A DNA stretch of 64,000 nucleotides, taken from positions 1,798,001 to 1,862,000 of the forward strand of contig OY969923.1 in NCBI GenBank assembly GCA_963704615.1, given 5' to 3'. Below the pieces are notes generated by a model. The model was not told the DNA's origin and did no database searches. It was given only the letters and a program-made list of their open reading frames with translations. Of this stretch, positions 35,800-43,535 are shown in pieces (position 1 is the first letter of the stretch; each line of letters starts with the position of its first letter). This DNA is from Bog-756 sp963704615 (lineage in GTDB: Bacteria; Actinomycetota; Acidimicrobiia; Acidimicrobiales; RAAP-2). The translations under genes and the position numbers were made by a program.

Positions 35800-36942
35800 T
35801 CAGCGGGCCAGGATGGTGACGGCGGCGATGCCGGGGGCCCCGTAGACCTGGGCATAGCCGACGCGTGGGTCGCCCTGGACCTGGCGGGCGCCAGCCTGAC
35901 CGCGGAGCTGGAGCACGAGCTCGTGGACCTGGCGGAGACCGGAGGCGCCGATCGGCTCACCGTTGGCGATGAGGCCGCCATCGGTGTTGACCGGCATGGA
36001 GCCGGTGATCTCGGTGGCGCCGGTGGCGAGAAGCTTCTCCTGCTCGCCGTCGGAGCAGAAGCCGTTCTCAGCCATGTGGATGACCTCGGCCCCAGCATCA
36101 GTGTCCTGGAGCTGGATCACGTCGACCTCCTCGGGCCCGATTCCCGCAACTTCGTAGGCGGCGCGGGACGCGTACGCAGTGGGAGCGACATCTTCCTCGA
36201 CGGGGGCCCAGGTGGTGTTGACCTCATAGGCGCCGTAGTTTCGTGTGCGGATTTCAGTCGCCTTTACGTACACCGGCGTATCGGTGTACCGGTGGGCGAT
36301 GTCGGCGCGACAGAGTACGACGGCGGCGGCACCCTCATCAGGAGCGCAGAACATGTAGGAGGTCAGCGGGTAGTTGAGCATTTGTGAGCCGAGGATCTCC
36401 TCCTCGCTGATCGGCTTGCGGCGGAAGGCCTTCGGGTTGAGAGCGCCGTTGCGGTAGTTCTTCGCCGCCACCTTGGCCAGCGTCGCAGAGGAGACACCGT
36501 GATCGTGCATGTACTTGTTGATCTTCATGCCGAAGAACTTGGTGGTGACGTATTGCCCGTTTTCCTGGTACCAGGAAGGCACGTTGGTGAGCGTCGGGTT
36601 TCCCTTGAATGAGCCCCGAGGGTGCTTGTCCGTGCCTACGGCCATGACGATGTCGCCGGTGCCGGCGCGGATGGCGTTTGCGGCCTGCTGGATAGTGGCC
36701 GCACCGGTCGCACACGCGCTGAAAACGTTGATGAAGGGGATGCCGGTGAGTCCGACCAGAGCGGTGACGGGGTCGGTCCAGACCTCCCAGCTCCCGCCGA
36801 AGGCGCACTGGACGTCACTCCACGGCACACCAGCGTCGGTCATGGCCAGCTCCATGGCATCGGCGCCCATCTCGAACGCGGACTTGTCGCCGTGGCGGCC
36901 GAAGGGGTGGAGGCCGACCCCGATGATGGCGACGTCGTCCAT
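35800..36942 (-). CDS. Thiolase-fold lipid-transfer protein (Ltp-type)
   Basis: The 380-residue protein has the thiolase fold with Cys in VFSACATGAATIQQ and the C-terminal GYAQVYGAPGIAAVTIL, but lacks the usual NGGAIALGHPxGASG loop, reading TDGGLIANGEPIGASG. This is the pattern of SCP-x/Ltp proteins; mycobacterial Ltp2 is an aldolase in steroid side-chain removal that needs a DUF35 partner. The next gene upstream on the same strand is such a DUF35 protein, so I predict an Ltp-DUF35 aldolase complex acting on an acyl-CoA. The stop of the DUF35 gene directly abuts this ATG. Confidence 0.85.
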   Translation of the reverse strand: MDDVAIIGVGLHPFGRHGDKSAFEMGADAMELAMTDAGVPWSDVQCAFGGSWEVWTDPVTALVGLTGIPFINVFSACATGAATIQQAANAIRAGTGDIVMAVGTDKHPRGSFKGNPTLTNVPSWYQENGQYVTTKFFGMKINKYMHDHGVSSATLAKVAAKNYRNGALNPKAFRRKPISEEEILGSQMLNYPLTSYMFCAPDEGAAAVVLCRADIAHRYTDTPVYVKATEIRTRNYGAYEVNTTWAPVEEDVAPTAYASRAAYEVAGIGPEEVDVIQLQDTDAGAEVIHMAENGFCSDGEQEKLLATGATEITGSMPVNTDGGLIANGEPIGASGLRQVHELVLQLRGQAGARQVQGDPRVGYAQVYGAPGIAAVTILAR

Positions 36943-37380
36943 TTAGTGCTCCTCCTTGTTCGGGACCCCGACCGGAGCAAAGGCGAAGGTGATGATCTCA
37001 TTGCCGTCGCCGTCCACGGTGAACGGGACGATTTGCAGCTCGACCTCCATGCCAAAGTCGAGCTTTGCGGGGTCGCTTTCGGTCAGACGCGACTCGACCC
37101 GCACGACGTCTTCAAGCTGCACCAGCCCTACCCCAAAGGGCTCGAAGGGTGCCCCTGTTGGGTTGCCCACATAGTCGAAGCTCGGCGGGAAGCCCTGGGT
37201 CGTCCAGGACACGAGGGTACCCCGGCGTGGCAGGAGTAGTTCGGCCATGCTCGGGCTGCTACAGCGCGGACACCGGGATTGCACTGGGAACGTGACCGCC
37301 CCGCAGCTCTCGCACCGGCTACCGATCAACTGCGGCTCATCCGCCGGCCAAGTGAAAACGTCCGCGATCGGCTGCTGCAT
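36943..37380 (-). CDS. DUF35 OB-fold protein with zinc ribbon, Ltp partner
   Basis: The 145-residue protein starts with a helix, then a rubredoxin-like zinc ribbon (CESCGAVTFPVQSRCPRC, two C-x2-C pairs), followed by an OB-fold with FGVGLVQLEDVVRVESRL and a final VPFTVDGDGNEIITFAF. DUF35 proteins bind acyl-CoA and pair with thiolase-fold enzymes; here the partner gene begins right after the stop codon. ATG 37380 follows GGAGGAGCG. A TTG one codon earlier is possible but unlikely. Confidence 0.88.
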   Translation of the reverse strand: MQQPIADVFTWPADEPQLIGSRCESCGAVTFPVQSRCPRCSSPSMAELLLPRRGTLVSWTTQGFPPSFDYVGNPTGAPFEPFGVGLVQLEDVVRVESRLTESDPAKLDFGMEVELQIVPFTVDGDGNEIITFAFAPVGVPNKEEH

Positions 37381-38119
37381 CAACGCTCCTCCGTCAGATT
37401 CACCGCGGTCACGCTAGTCGGCGGGGGTACCAACATCCAAAGACCTTGAGAGATCGTGGACAGGTCCTCGGGGGACGGCTGTAGGGGCCCGTTCCCTCCC
37501 GTCGGAGGTGCCGAGCGTCCGCACTCCGGGCTCGAAATCCATGGAGTCGCCAAAGGCCTCGACGGGCACGACGTCGTCGACTCCTCCTGTCAGATCGTGG
37601 AAAGGGCACGCGACGGCGAACTCATCGGAGCGGTGAACGCACCGCCCTCAGCGAGATCGAGACAGTCCGCCCACGGGTCGCCGGTGCACCGAGGGGGCGG
37701 TTGCGGGCGGAACGGGCCAAGACGACCTTGCCCTGGGCTGAGGCCTCGGTGGCAGGTGATCTGCCGGCGTCGTTTTTGGGAGACTTGGGTCCGGAAAGAC
37801 GGGTTCGGCCATCACCGATCTCGCTCAGCACCCGGGCACTCAGGACCGTCCCGAGAAGGATCTCGGCGACCCGAGTCCTCCTTCCGGTGGGCCCAGGTGG
37901 TCATCATTGTCGCCATTTGGCAGGTCGTCGGGTGGGAGTGCGCTCCGACAGGACCGGCCCGGCGTACAATGAAGGAGTCATCTCCGATTCGGATTGGGCG
38001 CGCCATGCGGAACGTGTCCTTCGGCCCGGCTGACGGGTTTCAGGATCGTTCGAGAGTGCAGCGATCAGTGAGGTCCAGATTGTGACCGCGCAGGTCAACC
38101 CCGCCGGGGTCGGACCACC
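37381..38119. other. 739-base intergenic region between DUF35 gene and desaturase gene
   Basis: This long spacer lies between divergent genes. Several frames are open but none has a recognisable domain, a good start site or codon use like the neighbours, so I do not call a gene. It must hold promoters for the DUF35/Ltp pair and for the desaturase gene; a -10-like TACAAT at 37965-37970 on the plus strand lacks a good -35. The region could contain a decayed gene, since coding-like stretches appear in different frames. Confidence 0.4.
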
Positions 38120-39193
38120 ATGTGCCCCAAGGCACCGACCGAGAGACTGACCATGAATTCGGTGATAGCCGTTCCCCGCCGGGCGGAGTCCAACCGCGAG
38201 GATTTTGCCGAGTTGTCCCGCCGGGTCAGGGAGGGGGGCCTGATGAACCGACGGCCCGGCTACTACCAGGTGAAGATCGGAGCCACGATCGGGGCCCTGA
38301 TCGCGTTGGCCGGCATGGCCCTGTTCCTCGGTGACACGTGGTGGAACATGGTCATCGCCGTTGGACTGGCATTCGTCCTGGTTCAACTCGGTTTCATCGC
38401 CCATGACGCGGGTCACCGTCAGATCTGCGCCCGCCGCCAACACAACGATGTGGTCGGCCTGGTCGTGACCAACCTCCTCACCGGATTCAGCTTCGGCTGG
38501 TGGCTGGCCAAGCACAATCGTCACCATGCCCACCCCAATCTGCCGGGCAAGGATCCGGACATGAATCCGGGCGCCTTGGTCTACACGCCCGAACAAGTCG
38601 ACGCCCTCGGTCCGTTCGGCCGGATCTATGCCAGCGCTCAGGCGGTCGTGTTGGTCCCGCTCCTGTTCCTCGAGGCGGTCAATCTGCACGTCGCCAGTGT
38701 GCGGGCGGTGGCCCGCCGTCGAGATCGGGCGGCGGTCGCCGAGGCCGCTCTCCTTGCGGCGCATGGCCTGGTGTTCTTCGTGGTCCCCTTCCTGGTTCTG
38801 TCCCCGCTTCGGGCCGTGGTCTTCATCGCCCTGACTCAGTCGCTCTTCGGTTTCTACCTGGGCGTGAGCTTCCTCACCAACCACGTGGGGATGCCAACGG
38901 TGGTTGGTGACGGCGACCTTGGCTTCCTGCGCCGTCAGGTGGTCACCTCGCGCAACCTTTCGGGCCGGGCGTTCACCGGATTCGTATTCGGAGGACTCGA
39001 CACCCAGATCGAGCATCATCTGTTCCCCACCATGCCCCGTGGGAACCTGCGCCGGGCCCGGAAAGTGGTCCGGCCGTTTTGCGCCGAGCGCCGGATCGCC
39101 TACACCGAGCGCAGCCCTTGGCAGGCCTACCACGATGTGGTGCGGCACCTGCGCATCACCGGTGCCGGTCGCTCGGCAATCGCCGTCGACTGA
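38120..39193 (+). CDS. Membrane fatty acid desaturase
   Basis: The 357-residue membrane protein has the three histidine boxes of acyl desaturases: HDAGH (box 1), HNRHHAHPN (box 2) and QIEHHLFP (box 3, with Gln in the first place as in DesA3/linoleoyl-type enzymes). Four to five helices are visible. It should insert a double bond into an acyl chain with a di-iron site; no cytochrome b5 domain or reductase is fused or nearby. The start could also be the ATG at 38153. Riboswitch-controlled genes follow 340 bases downstream. Confidence 0.88.
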   Translation: MCPKAPTERLTMNSVIAVPRRAESNREDFAELSRRVREGGLMNRRPGYYQVKIGATIGALIALAGMALFLGDTWWNMVIAVGLAFVLVQLGFIAHDAGHRQICARRQHNDVVGLVVTNLLTGFSFGWWLAKHNRHHAHPNLPGKDPDMNPGALVYTPEQVDALGPFGRIYASAQAVVLVPLLFLEAVNLHVASVRAVARRRDRAAVAEAALLAAHGLVFFVVPFLVLSPLRAVVFIALTQSLFGFYLGVSFLTNHVGMPTVVGDGDLGFLRRQVVTSRNLSGRAFTGFVFGGLDTQIEHHLFPTMPRGNLRRARKVVRPFCAERRIAYTERSPWQAYHDVVRHLRITGAGRSAIAVD

Positions 39194-39299
39194 TCTCCGG
39201 CGACACAACGGGGACGCAAACACGACTCGAAACGAGGACGCAAAGAAGTGGCGGAACCACCAGGAGCCACGACGTTCGCGCCCCGAGCCGGTCCGATCG

Positions 39300-39440
39300 A
39301 ACCCTGCTAGGGTCAGCGTCACAACAAAGGCAGTGCCACGGGGAAGCCGGTCAGAGTCCGGCGCTGGTCCGCAACCGTAGGTGACGAATGCGGGTTCGTC
39401 ACGAGCCGGGGTGCCGAGGCACCGTTTGGTTGAGTCCACG
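39300..39440 (+). promoter_or_regulatory. Cobalamin (B12) riboswitch
   Basis: The leader of the ECF operon shows the B12-riboswitch core: GCCAC-GGGGAAGCCGG (39335-39350), then the conserved AGTCCGGCGCTGGTCCGCAACCG region (39356-39377), a variable hairpin with a perfect 8-base stem GTGACGAA/TTCGTCAC (39381-39402) and the 3' side GAGCCGGGGTGCC (39403-39415) ending in a GGTGCC-GA-GGCACC repeat (39410-39423). The outer limits are approximate. It probably blocks translation or transcription of the downstream B12-capture genes when adenosylcobalamin is abundant. Confidence 0.88.
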
Positions 39441-39535
39441 GCCGTCGAGAAACGCGGCAGGGACTCGGTCGGTCACGGGCCCGAAGTGGCGTCGTGGGGA
39501 TTCCGGGTCGTTGCCGAAAGCGAGGATCCACTCCC

Positions 39536-41398
39536 ATGCCCACCAAGCGCTTTTTGGCTTCGGCAACTCTCGGAATCTGTCTCCTGGTCGTCCTTGCCCC
39601 GGGATCGTCGTTGGCCGCCACGCCGTCCTCTGCCCCGTCCGTCTCGACGACCTCATTCCCCCAGCTGTCGGCGGCACAGGCTGGTGCCGCCTGGTTGGCC
39701 GCCCAGCTCACTGCGGCCGGTTACCTTCCTTCGTCCACGACGCCAGGACAGCCCGACCTTTCCGCGACGGCCAATACGGTCCTGGCGCTGGCCGCCACTG
39801 GAATCGATCTTGCCGGGGCCCGTTCCGCGCTGACCTACCTCGAGGCCCACCTCGATCAGTACGTCGCCGTCCAGGGGAGTGACGGGCCCGGACAGCTGGC
39901 GCTGTTGATCCTGGGTGCCCATGCGGTGGGGATGAATCCCCGGTCGTTCGGCGGAACCAACCTGGTCTCCCGCCTGCTGGCCACCGAGCAGACCTCGGGC
40001 CCGGATGCCGGGCTTCTCGGTACGGAGGCCCAGCTCAACGACTACCTCGCCGGCACCCTCGATCAGGGGTTGGCCCTGGCTGCGCTGGCCGCTGTCGGAG
40101 ACACCGCGCCGGCTGCGGTGCAGGCACCCGTGCACTGGCTGATCGCCGAGCAGTGCCCCAACGGGGGCTGGAGCCTCCCCGACAGCGCCCTGAATCCCTG
40201 CAACGGCGACCCGGCGAGCTTCGCCGGCCCTGACACCAACTCGACCGCCTTGGCCGTCGAAGGACTGGAGGCCCAGGGCGCCCTCGGTTCGATGGGAGCC
40301 AGCCAGGCTCTCGACTTCATCGCATCGGGACAGGACAGCGACGGCGGGTGGGGCTACGAGCCCAACGCTCCGGGCGCTCCGGGTTCGACCGATCCCGACT
40401 CCACGGCTCTGGTGATCCAGGCTCTCGTGGCCCTCGGGCAGTCCCCGTCAGCCGCTCGCTTCCAACAGGGTGGTGCGAATCCGGCGTCCGCTCTGCTGTC
40501 CTTCCAGATCGGTTCGGGTGCGGGTCAGGGCGCGTTCACCTACCCGGGCACTCCCGGGCCCAACACTCTGGCCACCTATCAGGCGGTGCCAGCACTGGCC
40601 GGTGTCGTCATACCCTTCGTCGCTCATGCCGTCGATGCGAGTTATCGGCTGGTCGGCTCGGACGGCGGGGTGTTCGCCTACGGTGACGCCGGCTTTGCCG
40701 GTTCCTTGGGCGGGACCCACCTCAACGCCCCCATCGTGGGCATGGCGGCCACGCCCGACGGGGGTGGCTACTGGCTGGTCGGCTCGGACGGCGGGGTGTT
40801 CGCCTACGGTGACGCCGGCTTTGCCGGTTCCTTGGGCGGGACCCACCTCAACGCCCCCATCGTGGGCATGGCGGCCACGCCCGACGGGGGTGGCTACTGG
40901 CTGGTCGGCTCGGACGGCGGGGTGTTCGCCTACGGTGACGCCGGCTTCGCCGGTTCCTTGGGCGGGACCCACCTCAACGCCCCCATCGTGGGCATGGCGG
41001 CCACGCCCGACGGGGGTGGCTACTGGCTGGTCGGCTCGGACGGCGGGGTGTTCGCCTACGGTGACGCCCGCTTCGCCGGTTCCTTGGGCGGGACCCACCT
41101 CAACGCCCCCATCGTGGGCATGGCGGCCACGCCCGACGGGGGTGGCTACTGGCTGGTCGGCTCGGACGGCGGGGTGTTCGCCTACGGTGACGCCGGCTTC
41201 GCCGGTTCCTTGGGCGGGACCCACCTCAACGCCCCCATCGTGGGCATGGCGGCCACGCCCGACGGGGGTGGCTACTGGCTGGTCGGCTCGGACGGCGGGG
41301 TGTTCGCCTACGGTGACGCCGGCTTCGCCGGTTCCTTGGGCGGGACCCACCTCAACGCCCCCATCGTGGCCATCGGTCCGGCCCTGGGTAGTCCATGA
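39536..41398 (+). CDS. Secreted cobalamin-capture protein: alpha/alpha barrel plus six 42-residue repeats
   Basis: The 620-residue protein has a signal peptide (CLLVVLAPGSSLAATPSS) and two parts. Residues about 40-365 form an alpha/alpha-toroid of the prenyltransferase/squalene-oxidase-repeat type, with motifs DGPGQLALLILGAHAVG, NGGWSLPD and DGGWGYEP; this fold is also the alpha domain of transcobalamin and intrinsic factor. From residue 372 to the end, six tandem 42-residue units of the form YWLVGSDGGVFAYGDAGFAG follow, probably a beta-propeller. It is the first gene behind a B12 riboswitch and overlaps the next gene by ATGA. I infer that it binds corrinoids outside the cell. GAGGA lies nine bases before ATG 39536. 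Confidence 0.8.
   Translation: MPTKRFLASATLGICLLVVLAPGSSLAATPSSAPSVSTTSFPQLSAAQAGAAWLAAQLTAAGYLPSSTTPGQPDLSATANTVLALAATGIDLAGARSALTYLEAHLDQYVAVQGSDGPGQLALLILGAHAVGMNPRSFGGTNLVSRLLATEQTSGPDAGLLGTEAQLNDYLAGTLDQGLALAALAAVGDTAPAAVQAPVHWLIAEQCPNGGWSLPDSALNPCNGDPASFAGPDTNSTALAVEGLEAQGALGSMGASQALDFIASGQDSDGGWGYEPNAPGAPGSTDPDSTALVIQALVALGQSPSAARFQQGGANPASALLSFQIGSGAGQGAFTYPGTPGPNTLATYQAVPALAGVVIPFVAHAVDASYRLVGSDGGVFAYGDAGFAGSLGGTHLNAPIVGMAATPDGGGYWLVGSDGGVFAYGDAGFAGSLGGTHLNAPIVGMAATPDGGGYWLVGSDGGVFAYGDAGFAGSLGGTHLNAPIVGMAATPDGGGYWLVGSDGGVFAYGDARFAGSLGGTHLNAPIVGMAATPDGGGYWLVGSDGGVFAYGDAGFAGSLGGTHLNAPIVGMAATPDGGGYWLVGSDGGVFAYGDAGFAGSLGGTHLNAPIVAIGPALGSP
40649..41398 (+). repeat. Six tandem 126-bp units coding for 42-residue repeats
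   Basis: Units start at 40649, 40775, 40901, 41027, 41153 and 41279; the last is about six bases short. They are almost identical at the DNA level: copies 1-2 read GGCTTTGCC where later copies read GGCTTCGCC, and copy 4 has CGC (Arg) where the others have GGC (Gly). Such identity implies recent duplication or ongoing gene conversion. A long frame on the opposite strand here is only the mirror of the repeat. Confidence 0.95.
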
Positions 41399-42345
41399 AC
41401 CGGAAGGGTCGATTCCGCTACGGGGTCTCTGCGGCACTGTTCGTCGCTGTGGCCTCTGCCGCACTCGCCGCTGCCGGACCCGACGCGCTGGTTCCCTTCA
41501 AGGATGCCGCGGGAGCGGCCACTGACACGGCTGTGGCCTTCGTCATCGACTTCGCGGGGTCGACCAAACCGGTGGTCGGATGCGTGAGGGTTCCGGGAAG
41601 CGACAACGGATACTACGCGCTGGCCGCTTTCCTCCAGCAGGAGGGTCTAACCCAGCCTGTCTACAACGACAGCGGGCTGCTGTGCTCCATCAATGGGGTT
41701 CCGAGCAGCGGGTGCGGCCAGCAGGTGGGTGACGGTCAATACATCTACTGGTCCTACTGGCACGGCTCGACCGGGACGTGGGTCTACGCAAGCACGGGCG
41801 CGTTCGCCGCGGTGGACAGCTATCCGGAGCCGGACGTCGAAGGATGGCGATTCCAGGACCCCGGACCCGACAACAGTAATGACCCGCCCCCCTCGGTGGC
41901 CCCCAGCTACGCCAGCATCTGCGATACCTCGACCTCGACCACAACGACGGCGCCACCGGCGCCGGTGGCAACGACAACCGTCACCGCGAGCCCGGGGCAG
42001 GCCGGCTCGACTCCGTCGGCCGCCCAACCACCCGTCGGGTTGAGCGGTTCGACGAACACCTCCACCACGGCGGCCAGCGCTGGGCACCCGCAAGGGAGCA
42101 CCCCGGCAACCAAGGCCGGAGCGGCAGGGACGACCAGCATGCCGACGACCCACTCCTCACGTCCCTCGACCTCGACCTCGACGGTCACCTCGGGACAGCA
42201 TGCCGAGGCGGTCAAGGCCTCGGCCGCTGACGACCGGCAAGTGGAAGGAAACAGCGCCGTACCCCTGATCGTCGGGGGCATCGTCGTCGCCGCGCTCCTC
42301 GCCGTCGCTATCCTCCGTTGGCGCAGGCGCCCCGGGGCGCCGTGA
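41395..42345 (+). CDS. Membrane-anchored DUF4430-like (transcobalamin beta-domain) protein
   Basis: The 316-residue protein has an N-terminal signal sequence, a globular part (residues about 45-175) with GYYALAAFLQQEGL, LLCSINGVPSSGCG, YIYWSYWHGSTGTWVYAS and VEGWRF, then a Thr/Ser/Pro-rich stalk of about 100 residues and a C-terminal helix (VGGIVVAALLAVAILRW) followed by RRRPGAP. The globular part matches the DUF4430 fold, which is the beta domain of animal B12 carriers. It is thus anchored in the membrane and would sit beside the importer. It overlaps the flanking genes by ATGA and GTGA. Confidence 0.78.
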   Translation: MNRKGRFRYGVSAALFVAVASAALAAAGPDALVPFKDAAGAATDTAVAFVIDFAGSTKPVVGCVRVPGSDNGYYALAAFLQQEGLTQPVYNDSGLLCSINGVPSSGCGQQVGDGQYIYWSYWHGSTGTWVYASTGAFAAVDSYPEPDVEGWRFQDPGPDNSNDPPPSVAPSYASICDTSTSTTTTAPPAPVATTTVTASPGQAGSTPSAAQPPVGLSGSTNTSTTAASAGHPQGSTPATKAGAAGTTSMPTTHSSRPSTSTSTVTSGQHAEAVKASAADDRQVEGNSAVPLIVGGIVVAALLAVAILRWRRRPGAP

Positions 42346-43535
42346 TCGGTCGTCGATCCCGAGTCATCAGTCGGCGGGGTCTCCATCCGGCGGCCTGGTG
42401 GTTGTGGGCCGGGTGTATGGCCGCTGCCGCCACCCGGACGACCAATCCGCTCCTGCTCGCACTCATCGCCGCGGTGGTGGCCTTCGTGGTCTCCGCCAGG
42501 CGAACCTCGGCTCCGTGGTCGAGATCCCTGGTCTTCTTCTTCCGACTGGGGTTGGTGGTGATCGTCATACGGGTGGTGTTGCAGGTGATCTTCGGCGAGC
42601 GCCTTCCCGGCCACGTCATGTTCACGTTGCCGCAGGTGCCGCTACCGTCGTGGGCGGAAGGGGTCAGCATCGGCGGTCCGGTCACCGTCGAGGCCGTGCT
42701 GCAGGCCGCCGTCGAAGGGCTGAGACTCGCCGTGGTCCTGGTCTGCTTCGGCGCCGCCAACTCGTTGGCCAGCCCTTACCGGCTGCTGCGTTGCCTTCCC
42801 GCCGTTCTCTATGAGGCCGGCGTGGCCGTCACCGTTTCCCTTGCCTTTGCCCCTGAAGTGGTCATCGCCATCGCCAGCGTTCGCGACGCACGGCGTCTCC
42901 GGGGCCGTCCCACCCGGGGTTTCGCCGGGCTCCGGGGCATGGCCATCCCTGTTTTGGAGAGTGCACTCGATCGGTCGTTGCAACTTGCCTCGTCCATGGA
43001 TGCACGTGGGTATGGCCGCCGGATGGCCATCGACAGGACGACCCGCCGCCTCACCGGTGGCTCGACCGCGGGCGGCCTGTTGTTGGTGATGGTCGGTCTC
43101 TATGGCGTCCTCGACCCGGGGTCGCTCCCCGCCGGCGGCGTCCCCTTCGTCGCCGTGGGTGCAGCACTGGTTGGTGTCGGCCTCGTCTTTGGGGGGCGTC
43201 GGACCAATCGCACCCGCTACCGACCCGACACCTGGGGGACGCCCGAGTGGTTGGTATCCGGGGCAGGGGCGATCGCCGTTGTCGGGATGATTGTGTCGTC
43301 AGAGATCGGCGTCTCCGGGCTGCAGCTGATCGTCTCGCCTCTTCAGTTCCCTTCGCTGCCGATCCTTCCGACACTCGGGATCCTGGTCGGGCTGCTTCCA
43401 TCGATTGTGGCGCCCGACCAGCGGAACGCTTGGGGCACCCGAGACCCAACCGCCCGGGCCGCGTCGCACCGAGCGGCGACCGACCCGCCCTCGATCAAGG
43501 GCTCGATCGAGTCGGCAGAAAGGTCGCGGACGTGA
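42342..43535 (+). CDS. ECF transporter T component (EcfT/CbiQ family)
   Basis: The 397-residue membrane protein has five or more helices and the two coupling motifs of EcfT, DARRLRGRP and SMDARGYG, which dock onto the ATPases. It is the scaffold that links the S component to the A subunits. The GTG at 42342 overlaps the preceding stop (GTGA) and is preferred over an earlier TTG in frame. The C-terminal third is longer than usual, with further hydrophobic segments (LIVSPLQFPSLPILPTLGILVGLL), and the tail overlaps the ATPase gene by GTGA. Confidence 0.9.
   Translation: MIGRRSRVISRRGLHPAAWWLWAGCMAAAATRTTNPLLLALIAAVVAFVVSARRTSAPWSRSLVFFFRLGLVVIVIRVVLQVIFGERLPGHVMFTLPQVPLPSWAEGVSIGGPVTVEAVLQAAVEGLRLAVVLVCFGAANSLASPYRLLRCLPAVLYEAGVAVTVSLAFAPEVVIAIASVRDARRLRGRPTRGFAGLRGMAIPVLESALDRSLQLASSMDARGYGRRMAIDRTTRRLTGGSTAGGLLLVMVGLYGVLDPGSLPAGGVPFVAVGAALVGVGLVFGGRRTNRTRYRPDTWGTPEWLVSGAGAIAVVGMIVSSEIGVSGLQLIVSPLQFPSLPILPTLGILVGLLPSIVAPDQRNAWGTRDPTARAASHRAATDPPSIKGSIESAERSRT

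Noticed and set aside
40448..41464. A 338-codon minus-strand frame with regular repeats (VEVGPAQGTG...)
   Set aside because: The repeats only reflect the 126-bp units of the plus-strand gene.
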